From Candidatus Uhrbacteria bacterium RIFCSPHIGHO2_02_FULL_53_13 (lineage in GTDB: Bacteria > Patescibacteriota > Patescibacteriia > UBA9934 > UBA11717): a stretch of DNA of 36,694 nt. A program made the translations under genes and the position numbers. The stretch covers positions 5,245-41,938 of the forward strand of contig MGDX01000031.1 of assembly GCA_001791035.1 (NCBI GenBank), in the 5' to 3' direction. Every line of letters starts with the position of its first letter. Positions within the stretch are counted from its first letter, which is position 1. This document shows, one piece after another, positions 17,286 through 26,222 of the stretch. Below the pieces are notes generated by a model. The model was given only the letters and a program-made list of their open reading frames with translations. It was not told the DNA's origin and searched no databases.

Positions 17286-18905
17286 CTACTCGCTCACAAT
17301 ATAAAGAGTCATATCCCCCCATGTGGAGAGATCCTGAATTTGCAATCCGTGAGACGCTAAGCGCACTGTGTTCAGATGCTCCACATCCTGCGGCGGCAGT
17401 GTCAAACCGTAGTACAACAAGCGGCCGCCTTGTGCTTGCACGGCATCGTAGGCAAGGCGCATCGAGGCGTATGTTTGTTCACTGCGCAGTGGCACAATCA
17501 CAGAGCGTTCGGGGAAGAGGTATTTGTCAGATCTGTCCACAATGAGAAGGTCGCGCTCGTTTGTTTGCGACATCACCCATGACCGATGCGCCTGATCAAC
17601 CTCTACTGTTGCCAAAAGCGGCACAAGCCCCTCCTGCGGCGAAAACACGACCATGCTCGTACTCAACATCACCAGAGCAGTGCCGCCAAACGCATAGATG
17701 TATCGCCGTGTCCTCATCGAGAATTCTTTCACCGCACGCACGACTCCGTAAGCAGCAAAGAGGGTCATCCACACGCTGATCGGCAACCAATAGCGAATGT
17801 AGGAAGTGCCAATGGTAATCGCTCGCGGATCCGGATTATCGCGAAACTGCCACGAACCGTACTCAATCAACAAGTAGAGCGCGATCATCGCGCCTGTGTA
17901 CAGTATGAGTATAAGTGGCTTGGTCGTGGAACGGCGCTCAAAAAACACCCAGCCAACTCCAAAGAAAAAAAGGATTGTCCACGGCCAAAAGAACGCTGCA
18001 TGAAATGACCACACATTGCGCAGAGTGTTCAGTTCATGAACACCAAATGGGAACAGGGTTCTGACCACACTTGAAAAAAGTGAAGCGTTATCCCCTAAAA
18101 CATTGACCTCAAGACCCGGAATGGGGTCGCTAGCACGGTTGTATCCAACAGAAAATGGTGAACCATAAATGTATTCATGTACCGCACCCATCAGAATGAT
18201 TGGGAGTAAAAATCCCGCAACGGCAGCCGCGATAGGTATGCGCATGGTATGACGCACCGGACGGGAAGCGCGCGCCCACGCAAACACGAGAAATACTGCA
18301 AGCAACGGAACGAGCCAAACGGCCTCGTTCGCGCGAACAAAAACCGCCAGGCCAAACAGCACACCGCTTGTGCCCGCGAGCATCCACGGACGCCGAGTCT
18401 CAAACGCCTTCATCCAACTCCAAACACCGCACAACAACAGCGAAACAAAAGGTACATTGGGATGCAAACCACGCAAAGCGTAGTGCCACCATCCTGGGTG
18501 CACGGCCAAAAGCAGAGCCGCGATCCATCCAACATCCTCGCGACCACTCACGCGCGCGGCAATACTTTTCCAACTGATAACGCCAAGAACCGCAACAAGC
18601 GGCACCAGCAAAACGCTCCACGAAATCGGAATACCTAAAACCACGAGCGTACGCAACGCAAAGGCCAATCCAACCCAACTACTCGGTACATACGAACCGT
18701 CAACAACCATCAAACTGCGCGGCGAGACGAGCCCTCCGAGCGCTTTGCCAAACGGCGCGAGCGTCATCAACCCGTGCTCGGCCACATAGGCAACCGCAGC
18801 TTCGTCAGGTGATGTCCATGCACTTGGCGAGACAAGCATCAACGCTGCATAGGCAAAAAAGAGCGCAAGCGCTCCCAGTCCTCCCCAGAGTATCGAGTGC
18901 CTCAT
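17286..18905 (-). CDS. Polytopic membrane protein, GT-C/GT39-like glycosyltransferase
   Basis: Many TM helices, SPDEAAVAYVAEHG near the N-terminus in the GT-C loop-1 position, LLLAVHPGWWHYALRGLHPNVPF. Confidence 0.75.
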   Translation of the reverse strand: MRHSILWGGLGALALFFAYAALMLVSPSAWTSPDEAAVAYVAEHGLMTLAPFGKALGGLVSPRSLMVVDGSYVPSSWVGLAFALRTLVVLGIPISWSVLLVPLVAVLGVISWKSIAARVSGREDVGWIAALLLAVHPGWWHYALRGLHPNVPFVSLLLCGVWSWMKAFETRRPWMLAGTSGVLFGLAVFVRANEAVWLVPLLAVFLVFAWARASRPVRHTMRIPIAAAVAGFLLPIILMGAVHEYIYGSPFSVGYNRASDPIPGLEVNVLGDNASLFSSVVRTLFPFGVHELNTLRNVWSFHAAFFWPWTILFFFGVGWVFFERRSTTKPLILILYTGAMIALYLLIEYGSWQFRDNPDPRAITIGTSYIRYWLPISVWMTLFAAYGVVRAVKEFSMRTRRYIYAFGGTALVMLSTSMVVFSPQEGLVPLLATVEVDQAHRSWVMSQTNERDLLIVDRSDKYLFPERSVIVPLRSEQTYASMRLAYDAVQAQGGRLLYYGLTLPPQDVEHLNTVRLASHGLQIQDLSTWGDMTLYIVSE

Positions 18906-18906
18906 G

Positions 18907-19494
18907 TTACAGACCATACGTCACAAGACTCATCACCGCCAACACGACCGCAACGAGCAGAACAATCACACCGGCCATGACAAGTCCCGGCACGCCGTCG
19001 AGAGCCGCTGAAAACAGTAAAAGCCCCACGCCAGTCACTTGCATCAACATTTTTGCCTTCCCCCAGTGATTTGCTGAAAGCACGTTCCCCGAGCGTTTGT
19101 GAATGAGACCGCCCAAGACAATGACCATCTCTATAAAGATAACGAGCGTCGCAAGCCACCATCCGACCATGCGCACAATCACCACGATAGCCGAGAGCGC
19201 AATGAGCATTTTGTCTGCAATGGGATCAAAAAATGTACCCCACTCAGTGACTTGATGGCGCACGCGAGCGAGCGAGCCGTCGATCATGTCGGTGAACGCC
19301 ACAAACAGAAAGAGAGGGATTGACCAGGCGTACGCGTCAATCGCGAGCGCCCACACCACAAACGGCGTAGCCAAAAATCGAAAAATCGTCACCTGATTTG
19401 GTGTAATCCATTTTGGAATAAGCGGAAGCACAACCCACTTCATCACATGGTCGTGCGGATAGAGTTTACTCGGATCGCGCGTTGGCTGTTTCAT
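18907..19494 (-). CDS. pgsA: CDP-alcohol phosphatidyltransferase (PgsA-like)
   Basis: DMIDGSLARVRHQVTEWGTFFDPIADK matches DGxxAR...GxxxDxxxD. Confidence 0.92.
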   Translation of the reverse strand: MKQPTRDPSKLYPHDHVMKWVVLPLIPKWITPNQVTIFRFLATPFVVWALAIDAYAWSIPLFLFVAFTDMIDGSLARVRHQVTEWGTFFDPIADKMLIALSAIVVIVRMVGWWLATLVIFIEMVIVLGGLIHKRSGNVLSANHWGKAKMLMQVTGVGLLLFSAALDGVPGLVMAGVIVLLVAVVLAVMSLVTYGL

Positions 19495-19528
19495 GTTAGA
19501 CTATCGTCTACAGAGATCCTATTACGCT

Positions 19529-21628
19529 ATGTCACGCTTTGTATTGCTCAAGTATAGCATTCTGACCGCGCTTGGCCTAGGAATGTTTTTTGCAGGGGCC
19601 GTTGCGCTTGAAATGCCCGCCGTCACGCTTACCGGCCTTGGCGTCGTCACGCTCGTGAGCGCCGGATTTTTTGCGCACACATGGGGATCGCATTTGCGCG
19701 GCACGCGTTTGTTGCTTGGCTCCGTCGTAAGCCTGTGCGTCATCATGATTCTCGGCAGTGCCGTGTACTACGTTGGCACGATAACAGCATCGCACCTGTT
19801 TTGGGTCATGATCGCGCTTCCTTTTTTAGGTTGGCTGACGGCGCATTTTTTTGAAGAAAGCCAGTTCATCGAAGAGCCGTCTTCAGACGCGGCACTTTCT
19901 CTTGGACTGTTTGGGGCGTTTTTTGTCATCAGCATCATCGCGTTTAGCTTGCTCATATCCGGTTTCCAGACCATGGATGCCGTCCGTTCTCCATGGCTCG
20001 TGACCTCGCCGCTCATACTGCTAGCTCTTGTGAGCGCCGCTGTTTGGCTGTGTTCCATAGCGGCAAAACAGCACGCGCGGTTAGCTCTGATTGGCACGAT
20101 GGTCCTTCTTGGAGCCCTATTGAGTATTGCCGTCATGGTGTTTCCGCTCGGCTACGGCTTTGATCCGTTTCTGCATCAAGCCGCGCTCGATTACATTGCG
20201 CAAAACGGCACGATCACGCCAAAACCGCCGTACTACATTGGACAATACGCGCTCGAACTGGTCGTGATGTTGTTTGGCTCCCTCGATGCTCACACAGTTG
20301 ACGTCGTTTTTCTGCCAATCCTCACGGCACTGCTGTTGCCTGCCACGGCCGCCGCCTCTGTGTGGCACATCACCAAGCGCGGCATCCCGACGGCGTTTGG
20401 AAGCATCGCCACGGCGCTTGTTCCTCTTTCCCCATATATCAATACAACGCCGCAAGGGCTGTCGTATCTCTGGCTGTTATTGCTCTTGTTTCTCGCGCTC
20501 CCAGAGCTCGTGACCGGACAACGCTGGACACACCCGGTCGTGTTGATAGTGATGGCCCTGGCCACGCTGCTTGTGCATCCATTGACCGGTATTCCGGCCA
20601 TGGTGTTTGTCGCGCTTTTTTTGCTCTCCAAACCATCTGCACAGGACGCCCCATTTTCGCCGTTGCGCCGCGTGCTGTTTTGGATCACCGCCGCCGCGAG
20701 CGCCGTTTCCCTGCCCATCGCGTTCACGCTGTTTGGAGAAAGCGCGTGGCAGATCCATTGGAACGGCTTACGTGCTCTCGTTCCGCAAACATTTTTTTCG
20801 ACGCGCTTTGATGTGGTGGGCGATTTGGTGACGTGGATCACCGCCAACGGATGGCTGTGGCTCCTTGCGTTCGTTGGAGCGGCCGCTGTTATTTTGTGGA
20901 ACATGCGTTCAAAACGCTGGCGCATTCTGCTTCTGCTTTCACTCATCCTTTTTGTGAACGCGACGATTCTTGCCGTCACCGGAGATTTTTCGTTCCTCAT
21001 TGACTACGAGCAAACCAACTACATTGACCGTGTCGTCTATTTGTGTCTGCATGTGCTCCTGCCGCTTGCCGTGCTTGGTATTGGGCTTGTGACCGAACGC
21101 GTGCTCTCGCTCAATCGTCCGCTCATTCGAACCGTGGGAATGGTCGTACTCGCCATCGCGATTGGCGCCAACGCCTACGCCGCTTATCCGCGTCACGATG
21201 CATACACCGTCAGCCGCGGATTCACCGTCTCGCAAAGCGACCATCATACCGTCGCGTCGATTGCTTCTCATGCGAAGTCAACGCCGTACATTGTGCTGGC
21301 GAATCAAAGCGTGTCGGCCGCCGCGATTGAGGACAACGGATTTTTGCATTACTACGGGGAGCGCGGAGATGTGTTTTATTATCCCGTCCCGACCGGCGGA
21401 CCATTGTACACGCTGTTTTTGGAGATGATTGAGGACAATCCAACGCACGCGCGAGCAGAAGCGGCTATGGATTTAGCCGGCGTTGATCGCGCATATTTTG
21501 TGGTGAATGAATACTGGTGGTCGGCCGAGGTGGCCATCGAGCGGGCGCGCACGCAAACTAACGACTACTTTATCGTGGACGACGGCGCCGTGTGGGTGTT
21601 TGTGTTTGATAGCGGCGAAATCAGATAA
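19529..21628 (+). CDS. Large polytopic membrane protein, probable envelope glycan-related (GT-C-like)
   Basis: ~700 aa, many TM helices; start at internal ATG 19529. Confidence 0.7.
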   Translation: MSRFVLLKYSILTALGLGMFFAGAVALEMPAVTLTGLGVVTLVSAGFFAHTWGSHLRGTRLLLGSVVSLCVIMILGSAVYYVGTITASHLFWVMIALPFLGWLTAHFFEESQFIEEPSSDAALSLGLFGAFFVISIIAFSLLISGFQTMDAVRSPWLVTSPLILLALVSAAVWLCSIAAKQHARLALIGTMVLLGALLSIAVMVFPLGYGFDPFLHQAALDYIAQNGTITPKPPYYIGQYALELVVMLFGSLDAHTVDVVFLPILTALLLPATAAASVWHITKRGIPTAFGSIATALVPLSPYINTTPQGLSYLWLLLLLFLALPELVTGQRWTHPVVLIVMALATLLVHPLTGIPAMVFVALFLLSKPSAQDAPFSPLRRVLFWITAAASAVSLPIAFTLFGESAWQIHWNGLRALVPQTFFSTRFDVVGDLVTWITANGWLWLLAFVGAAAVILWNMRSKRWRILLLLSLILFVNATILAVTGDFSFLIDYEQTNYIDRVVYLCLHVLLPLAVLGIGLVTERVLSLNRPLIRTVGMVVLAIAIGANAYAAYPRHDAYTVSRGFTVSQSDHHTVASIASHAKSTPYIVLANQSVSAAAIEDNGFLHYYGERGDVFYYPVPTGGPLYTLFLEMIEDNPTHARAEAAMDLAGVDRAYFVVNEYWWSAEVAIERARTQTNDYFIVDDGAVWVFVFDSGEIR

Positions 21629-21641
21629 AGAGCACCCAATA

Positions 21642-21696
21642 CCAGTTGTGGATAAAAGTACCAGGTACTTTTATCCACACCTTTATCCACAACTGG
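21642..21696. promoter_or_regulatory. Cluster of three consensus DnaA boxes in overlapping inverted repeats
   Basis: TGTGGATAA 21647..21655 (reverse), TTATCCACA 21671..21679 and TTATCCACA 21683..21691. Confidence 0.7.
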
Positions 21697-21730
21697 ATGC
21701 TTGACAGACAATGTCTAAGTGTTCTGTATT

Positions 21731-21739
21731 TGCTATAAT
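21731..21739 (+). promoter_or_regulatory. Extended -10 promoter
   Basis: TGC-TATAAT (TGnTATAAT). Confidence 0.55.
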
Positions 21740-21759
21740 CTACTCAAGAAAAAGCGAGT

Positions 21760-21790
21760 ACCCACCCGTAACGGGTGGGTGTTTGTTTTT
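21760..21790 (+). terminator. Rho-independent terminator
   Basis: ACCCACCCG-taa-CGGGTGGGT followed by gtttgttttt. Confidence 0.85.
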
Positions 21791-21803
21791 CATCGCGACG
21801 ACA

Positions 21804-22970
21804 TCAGCTCACCAGGGCAAGAAGTCGCCGAACATACGCGTCCGCAGTGAGTGCAGGTTGCGGTGATGTCTGCGCCAGTCGCTCTGTGATTTGCCACATG
21901 CGTTGCGCAAGCGCACGGGGCTCCCCTGGCGGCACGAGTGCATGTACATCAACAAACTCGGCAACACCGCCGACATCCGACGCAATGACAGGCAGTCCCA
22001 CAGACCGCGCTTCAAGCAGAACGCCCGGGCAATTTTCCGCTACAAGCGACGGGAAAACGAGCACGTCGTGCTCGATCATCATCCGCAGAACCTCCTCGTG
22101 CGATACGTTCCCCAAGAAAGAAACCTTGACGGAGTCCGGTAGTGTAATGGCACGCTCCATAAGCTCGTCCTGGCGCGAGCCACTCCCCACGATCGTAACT
22201 TCGACCTGTGCATGAAGGCGATTCAGCGCCTCGATAAGCACATCCGCACCTTTGTGTGATTCCAGTTGCCCCACAAACAGAAATCGCGGCGGCGTGTGTG
22301 ATTGCACTCTCCTTCCCTGTGGTACATGCGCAAGCGGATTCTCTAGAACGATCGCGCGCGATCGCTCAAACATTCCCATCGCTTTGTGCGCATCCACGAT
22401 GTACGCCGTCGGACCAATCACCACGTCCGGCTCACCAAACAGATGCCGCACCGCAAACTGATACGGCCGCATCACCATGGAAGATTGCCACAGACGCTGT
22501 ACACCATGTATCGGAACCATCCAGTGCAGTCCACTTGGATAGAGCAACTGCACATCGTGCAGTGTGTGAACCCATTGCGCTCCCTCTTGACGCAACGCCC
22601 GCGTGAGCGACAATCCCATGCCGCGCATGTTGTGCGAGAAAATCACGTGCGCGTCGATGTTCTCGACCGCGCGCCGTACATCATGACTCACACGCGCTGA
22701 TAGCACGTCTTGCACATGCCAACGCACGCGCTTCCACAACGGCTGTGCGGCATCTTCAAGCAAGTGATACGGCAACTGCGGACAATAGCGATGAACCGTT
22801 AGACCGTCTCGTTTTGAAATTTCCACGCCGCTCATGCGGCGGCTTGTGGTCGAAAGCACGTGCACCTCATGTCCGGCGTGCACACTCGCACATGCGAGCG
22901 CTTCAACCAAGCGCTCCGCTCCGCCGCGCGCTTCTCTAGGAAAAAGATTTGTGACAAAAAGAATGCGCAT
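21804..22970 (-). CDS. Glycosyltransferase family 4
   Basis: MRILFVTNLFPREARGGAERLVEAL...FLFVGQLESHKGADVLIEAL...VFPSLVAENCPGVLLEARSVGLPVIASDVGG. Confidence 0.95.
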   Translation of the reverse strand: MRILFVTNLFPREARGGAERLVEALACASVHAGHEVHVLSTTSRRMSGVEISKRDGLTVHRYCPQLPYHLLEDAAQPLWKRVRWHVQDVLSARVSHDVRRAVENIDAHVIFSHNMRGMGLSLTRALRQEGAQWVHTLHDVQLLYPSGLHWMVPIHGVQRLWQSSMVMRPYQFAVRHLFGEPDVVIGPTAYIVDAHKAMGMFERSRAIVLENPLAHVPQGRRVQSHTPPRFLFVGQLESHKGADVLIEALNRLHAQVEVTIVGSGSRQDELMERAITLPDSVKVSFLGNVSHEEVLRMMIEHDVLVFPSLVAENCPGVLLEARSVGLPVIASDVGGVAEFVDVHALVPPGEPRALAQRMWQITERLAQTSPQPALTADAYVRRLLALVS

Positions 22971-23034
22971 ATTGGCTTTTTGGGCGTTAGCCTGTGAGTA
23001 GTTTCGGATAGAACGGCCTCGCGACCTCCAATCT

Positions 23035-24171
23035 CTAACCCCTCACCTCCAACGGCTCACTATGGTACATCTGCTCAAGCATATCCACATGTACGTCCCA
23101 CGAGTAGCGCTCGGCATGCGCGCGTGCCGCGCGACCCATGGCTTGGCGTCTTGGAGCATCGCCAAGCAATGTCTCTAGCGATTCACGGAGCGACGCGACA
23201 TCGCCTGGTTTGGCAAGGATCCCCGTCTTCCCCGGATCAATGACGGTTCGCACGCCGGGCAAATCAGACACAATGACCGGAACGCCGGACGCCTGCGCTT
23301 CAAGCGCCACCAACCCAAACGCCTCCGAGCGATCCACGCTCGGCAACACAAACATACCCGCCTGCGCATACATCGCCGGAAGCGCGTCGCTTTGCACGCG
23401 CCCTGCAAATGTGACGCGATCGCTCACATATAGCTCTCGACACAACGCTTCGTATCGCGCACGCCAATCACCGTCCCCGACAATCGTCAATCGCCACTCA
23501 TGCTCCCGCAACCCTTCGAGCGCTCGCAGAAGTTCTGGCAACCCCTTAAAATAATGCGCGCGATCAAGGGCGCCGACAAAAAGGATTCGCAACGGCTGAG
23601 TGCTGGTCAATGGCAGTCGTGATGACGGGCAAAAACGCGTAAGATCAACGCCAAACGGAATCTCCGCGAGTTTTTTTTCTATGAGCTCCCAGTGCGGATA
23701 AAGCCAGCTCGACTGTGCATAATCGCGCGAAGCAACGATCACGCGATCGGCCCGCTTCAACAGCCGCGGCAAAAAAGCCGCGCGCGAAATCGCCGCGACC
23801 CTTTTCACAAATCCATGCGCCACAAGATCCATGTGGTACGACATCACCAGCGGAATCTCTTTTGGAAATGACAAAACCATTTGCTCTTGTACGCCAAAAA
23901 ACGGCGCGTGCAGATGCACAACATCAACAGGCACTTCGCGCAACCATCGCCACCATTCAAACGCCCATCCCGCGTTGCCAAACGCCAACTCCGCACGAAG
24001 CCGATGAATCGTTACACCATGCTCGTCTTGTACGACCGAACGGTGCTTGGAGAGCGTCACGACATGCACCGCGTGTCCGCGCGACGCCAAATGCACGGCC
24101 TCCTCGTACGCAACGTGCGCCATGCCGGCGCGATATGGCGGATACACCGGCGTCACGAAGACGATGGTCAT
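23035..24171 (-). CDS. Glycosyltransferase family 4
   Basis: MTIVFVTPVYPPYRAGMAHVAYEEAVHLASRGH...ILFVGALDRAHYFKGLPELL...FVLPSVDRSEAFGLVALEAQASGVPVIVSDLPG. Confidence 0.95.
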   Translation of the reverse strand: MTIVFVTPVYPPYRAGMAHVAYEEAVHLASRGHAVHVVTLSKHRSVVQDEHGVTIHRLRAELAFGNAGWAFEWWRWLREVPVDVVHLHAPFFGVQEQMVLSFPKEIPLVMSYHMDLVAHGFVKRVAAISRAAFLPRLLKRADRVIVASRDYAQSSWLYPHWELIEKKLAEIPFGVDLTRFCPSSRLPLTSTQPLRILFVGALDRAHYFKGLPELLRALEGLREHEWRLTIVGDGDWRARYEALCRELYVSDRVTFAGRVQSDALPAMYAQAGMFVLPSVDRSEAFGLVALEAQASGVPVIVSDLPGVRTVIDPGKTGILAKPGDVASLRESLETLLGDAPRRQAMGRAARAHAERYSWDVHVDMLEQMYHSEPLEVRG

Positions 24172-24512
24172 ACGCGGGGATCATCCAACTCCCGCAGAGC
24201 GTCGTGTCGAACAAGCGCGGTGAGATCCCGTTCAATCGACTGAATTTTGAGAACGAGACGAAATACCACGTACATGAGCGCCACCAACGCAACATACACC
24301 ACCAAATCGGCGCCACGACCGATGCCGACGCGCGCGGCCAAAAGGTCGGTTGTTTGTGGCAAGAGCACGATGACAATAACGGCCGTCCACGCAAGCGACA
24401 GCGCGCCGCCCCACACAAACGGAACGCTTCTACGGCGCGTGAGCGCCACCGTACGCGCGAGTGCAAACAGCGCGAACACGACAAGGAAAATTTGGATGAG
24501 AGAAAGGAGCAT
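24168..24512 (-). CDS. DUF2304 membrane protein
   Basis: ~114 aa, three TMs, VALVALMYVVFRLVLKIQSIERDLTALVR ending; adjacent to a DPM1-like GT2 as is usual for DUF2304. Confidence 0.8.
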   Translation of the reverse strand: MLLSLIQIFLVVFALFALARTVALTRRRSVPFVWGGALSLAWTAVIVIVLLPQTTDLLAARVGIGRGADLVVYVALVALMYVVFRLVLKIQSIERDLTALVRHDALRELDDPRV

Positions 24513-24514
24513 AT

Positions 24515-25180
24515 CTATCGATACAACCGATGTAACAGAAGCCTCGCCGCCGTTTTTACGCCAACCGAAAAACTCTGACCTTTGCTGAGCGAGTAGTCCG
24601 TGTACACCGCGGTGACGGGAACCTCCGCGTACTTCAACCGATGCCGATGAATCTCACTGACAATCTCCGACGAGACCTCCATGCGATCCGTACGAATGCG
24701 AATGCGATCGGCTGCGCTTGCTGAAAACGCACGAAAACCGCTTTGGCTATCGGTGACATACTTCCCAAACAGCAGATAGGTCATCAGATTACCAATGCGT
24801 TGATACACACGGCGCAAAGGCGGCATGTTGCCTTCGAGATTCAACATGCGCGATCCAATCACCGCGTCCGCACCGTTTTCAAGCGCTTCTATAAAGCGCG
24901 GCACTTCTTCTGGAAGATGCTGGCCGTCCGCATCGAGCGTCACCACCGTGTGCGCGCCAAGCCGACGCGCCGCCTGCAAACCCGTTCCGATGGCGGCGCC
25001 CAATCCGCGGTTGACGGCATGCGAAATCACGCGAGCGCCCGCGCGCGCCGCCACCGCGGCCGTGGCATCGCGCGAACCGTCGTTCACCACGAGCACCGCG
25101 TCGGCGTAAGGCAAAGAGCGCCGAATCACCTCGGCGATTCGGCCCTCCTCGTTGTACGCGGGAATGACGATCAGTCTCAT
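24515..25180 (-). CDS. Glycosyltransferase family 2, dolichyl/polyprenyl-phosphate sugar synthase-like
   Basis: MRLIVIPAYNEEGRIAEVIRR...VVNDGSRDATAAVA...VVTLDADGQHLPEEVPRF...DSQSGFRAFS. Confidence 0.93.
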   Translation of the reverse strand: MRLIVIPAYNEEGRIAEVIRRSLPYADAVLVVNDGSRDATAAVAARAGARVISHAVNRGLGAAIGTGLQAARRLGAHTVVTLDADGQHLPEEVPRFIEALENGADAVIGSRMLNLEGNMPPLRRVYQRIGNLMTYLLFGKYVTDSQSGFRAFSASAADRIRIRTDRMEVSSEIVSEIHRHRLKYAEVPVTAVYTDYSLSKGQSFSVGVKTAARLLLHRLYR

Positions 25181-26208
25181 GCGCTTGGCGACAAATGATT
25201 GAGCAAAATACGATTGGCACGCACGTCGTCAATGGTGTGCTTGAGTCCGTCCTCGAGCCGCACAAGAGGCAACCATCCAAGCGTTTCTCGCGCACGCGCG
25301 ATGCGCGGCAGTCCCAGTTCCGTCAAAAACGCCAACGGCGGCTCAAACACGACTTCAGATTTGGACTCCGTCAAATGCGAAATCATGTTCGCCACATCCA
25401 CCATGCGCACGTCAACATCACTCCCAATGTTCACCGGCCCGGGATTCTCGCGCGCGTTCATGAGACGCATCATGCCGTCCACAATGTCCCCCACATAACA
25501 CAGTGACGTTTTGAAATGCTCGTCACCGTAAATAATCAGCGGCTTACCGTCGAGCGCGTTCATAATGAAATCCGGAATGAGATGACCATCAAACAGCGGC
25601 ATACGCGGTCCATACGTACGAAAAATACGCGCGATACGCACGTCCACATTGCGCGCCTGTCGATAGGCAAATCCGCACGTCTCCATGAAACGTTTGCCCT
25701 CGTCGTACACCGCACGCGGCGTGGTGTGATCCACAATCCCCTCGTCATCCTCGTCAAAAAACAGACGATCCGGCGTGCGCCCTCCATAGACGACAGAACT
25801 AGACGCCATCACGACACGCGCTTCGTATTTTTCGGCAACCTCAAGCACGTTGAGCGTGCCGCGGCCGTTGGCGTGCAGAGTATCGATGCGGTGGGCGTCA
25901 AATTTTTTTATCGCGGTCGGACACGCCAGATGATAGATTTCTTGAATCCCCTGAAACGGGATTTTGAACGCCTCGAGCTCCGGATAGGATTCAAGATCAA
26001 ATCGTTCCGAAACATCTCCGCGAATAAATTGAAAGTCCGGATGCTTCAACAAAAAGTCAATGTTGCGCTCTTGACTCGACACAAAGTTGTCAATGCAAAT
26101 GACGCGCGCCCCGCCGCGGATGAGCGTATCGCAAATGTGCGAACCAATAAAACCGGCGCCGCCCGTGACGAGCACGTTCTTCTTGTCAAAGATGGGTTTG
26201 GTTGGCAT
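25177..26208 (-). CDS. NAD-dependent epimerase/dehydratase (UDP-glucuronate decarboxylase-like SDR)
   Basis: KNVLVTGGAGFIGSHICDTLIRGGARVICIDNFVSSQERN...YHLACPTAI...YDEGKRFMET...RIFRTYGPRM. Confidence 0.9.
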   Translation of the reverse strand: MPTKPIFDKKNVLVTGGAGFIGSHICDTLIRGGARVICIDNFVSSQERNIDFLLKHPDFQFIRGDVSERFDLESYPELEAFKIPFQGIQEIYHLACPTAIKKFDAHRIDTLHANGRGTLNVLEVAEKYEARVVMASSSVVYGGRTPDRLFFDEDDEGIVDHTTPRAVYDEGKRFMETCGFAYRQARNVDVRIARIFRTYGPRMPLFDGHLIPDFIMNALDGKPLIIYGDEHFKTSLCYVGDIVDGMMRLMNARENPGPVNIGSDVDVRMVDVANMISHLTESKSEVVFEPPLAFLTELGLPRIARARETLGWLPLVRLEDGLKHTIDDVRANRILLNHLSPSA

Positions 26209-26222
26209 GGAAGAACATTACA

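Noticed and set aside
17190-17322. N-terminal extension of the 542-aa ORF
   Set aside because: Encoded by the cattgcgag repeat; a TM start at 17190 or 17172 is more plausible.
21642-21791. Chromosomal replication origin oriC
   Set aside because: DnaA boxes are present but there is no dnaA/dnaN nearby and no switch in gene orientation across the site; kept only as a DnaA-box cluster.
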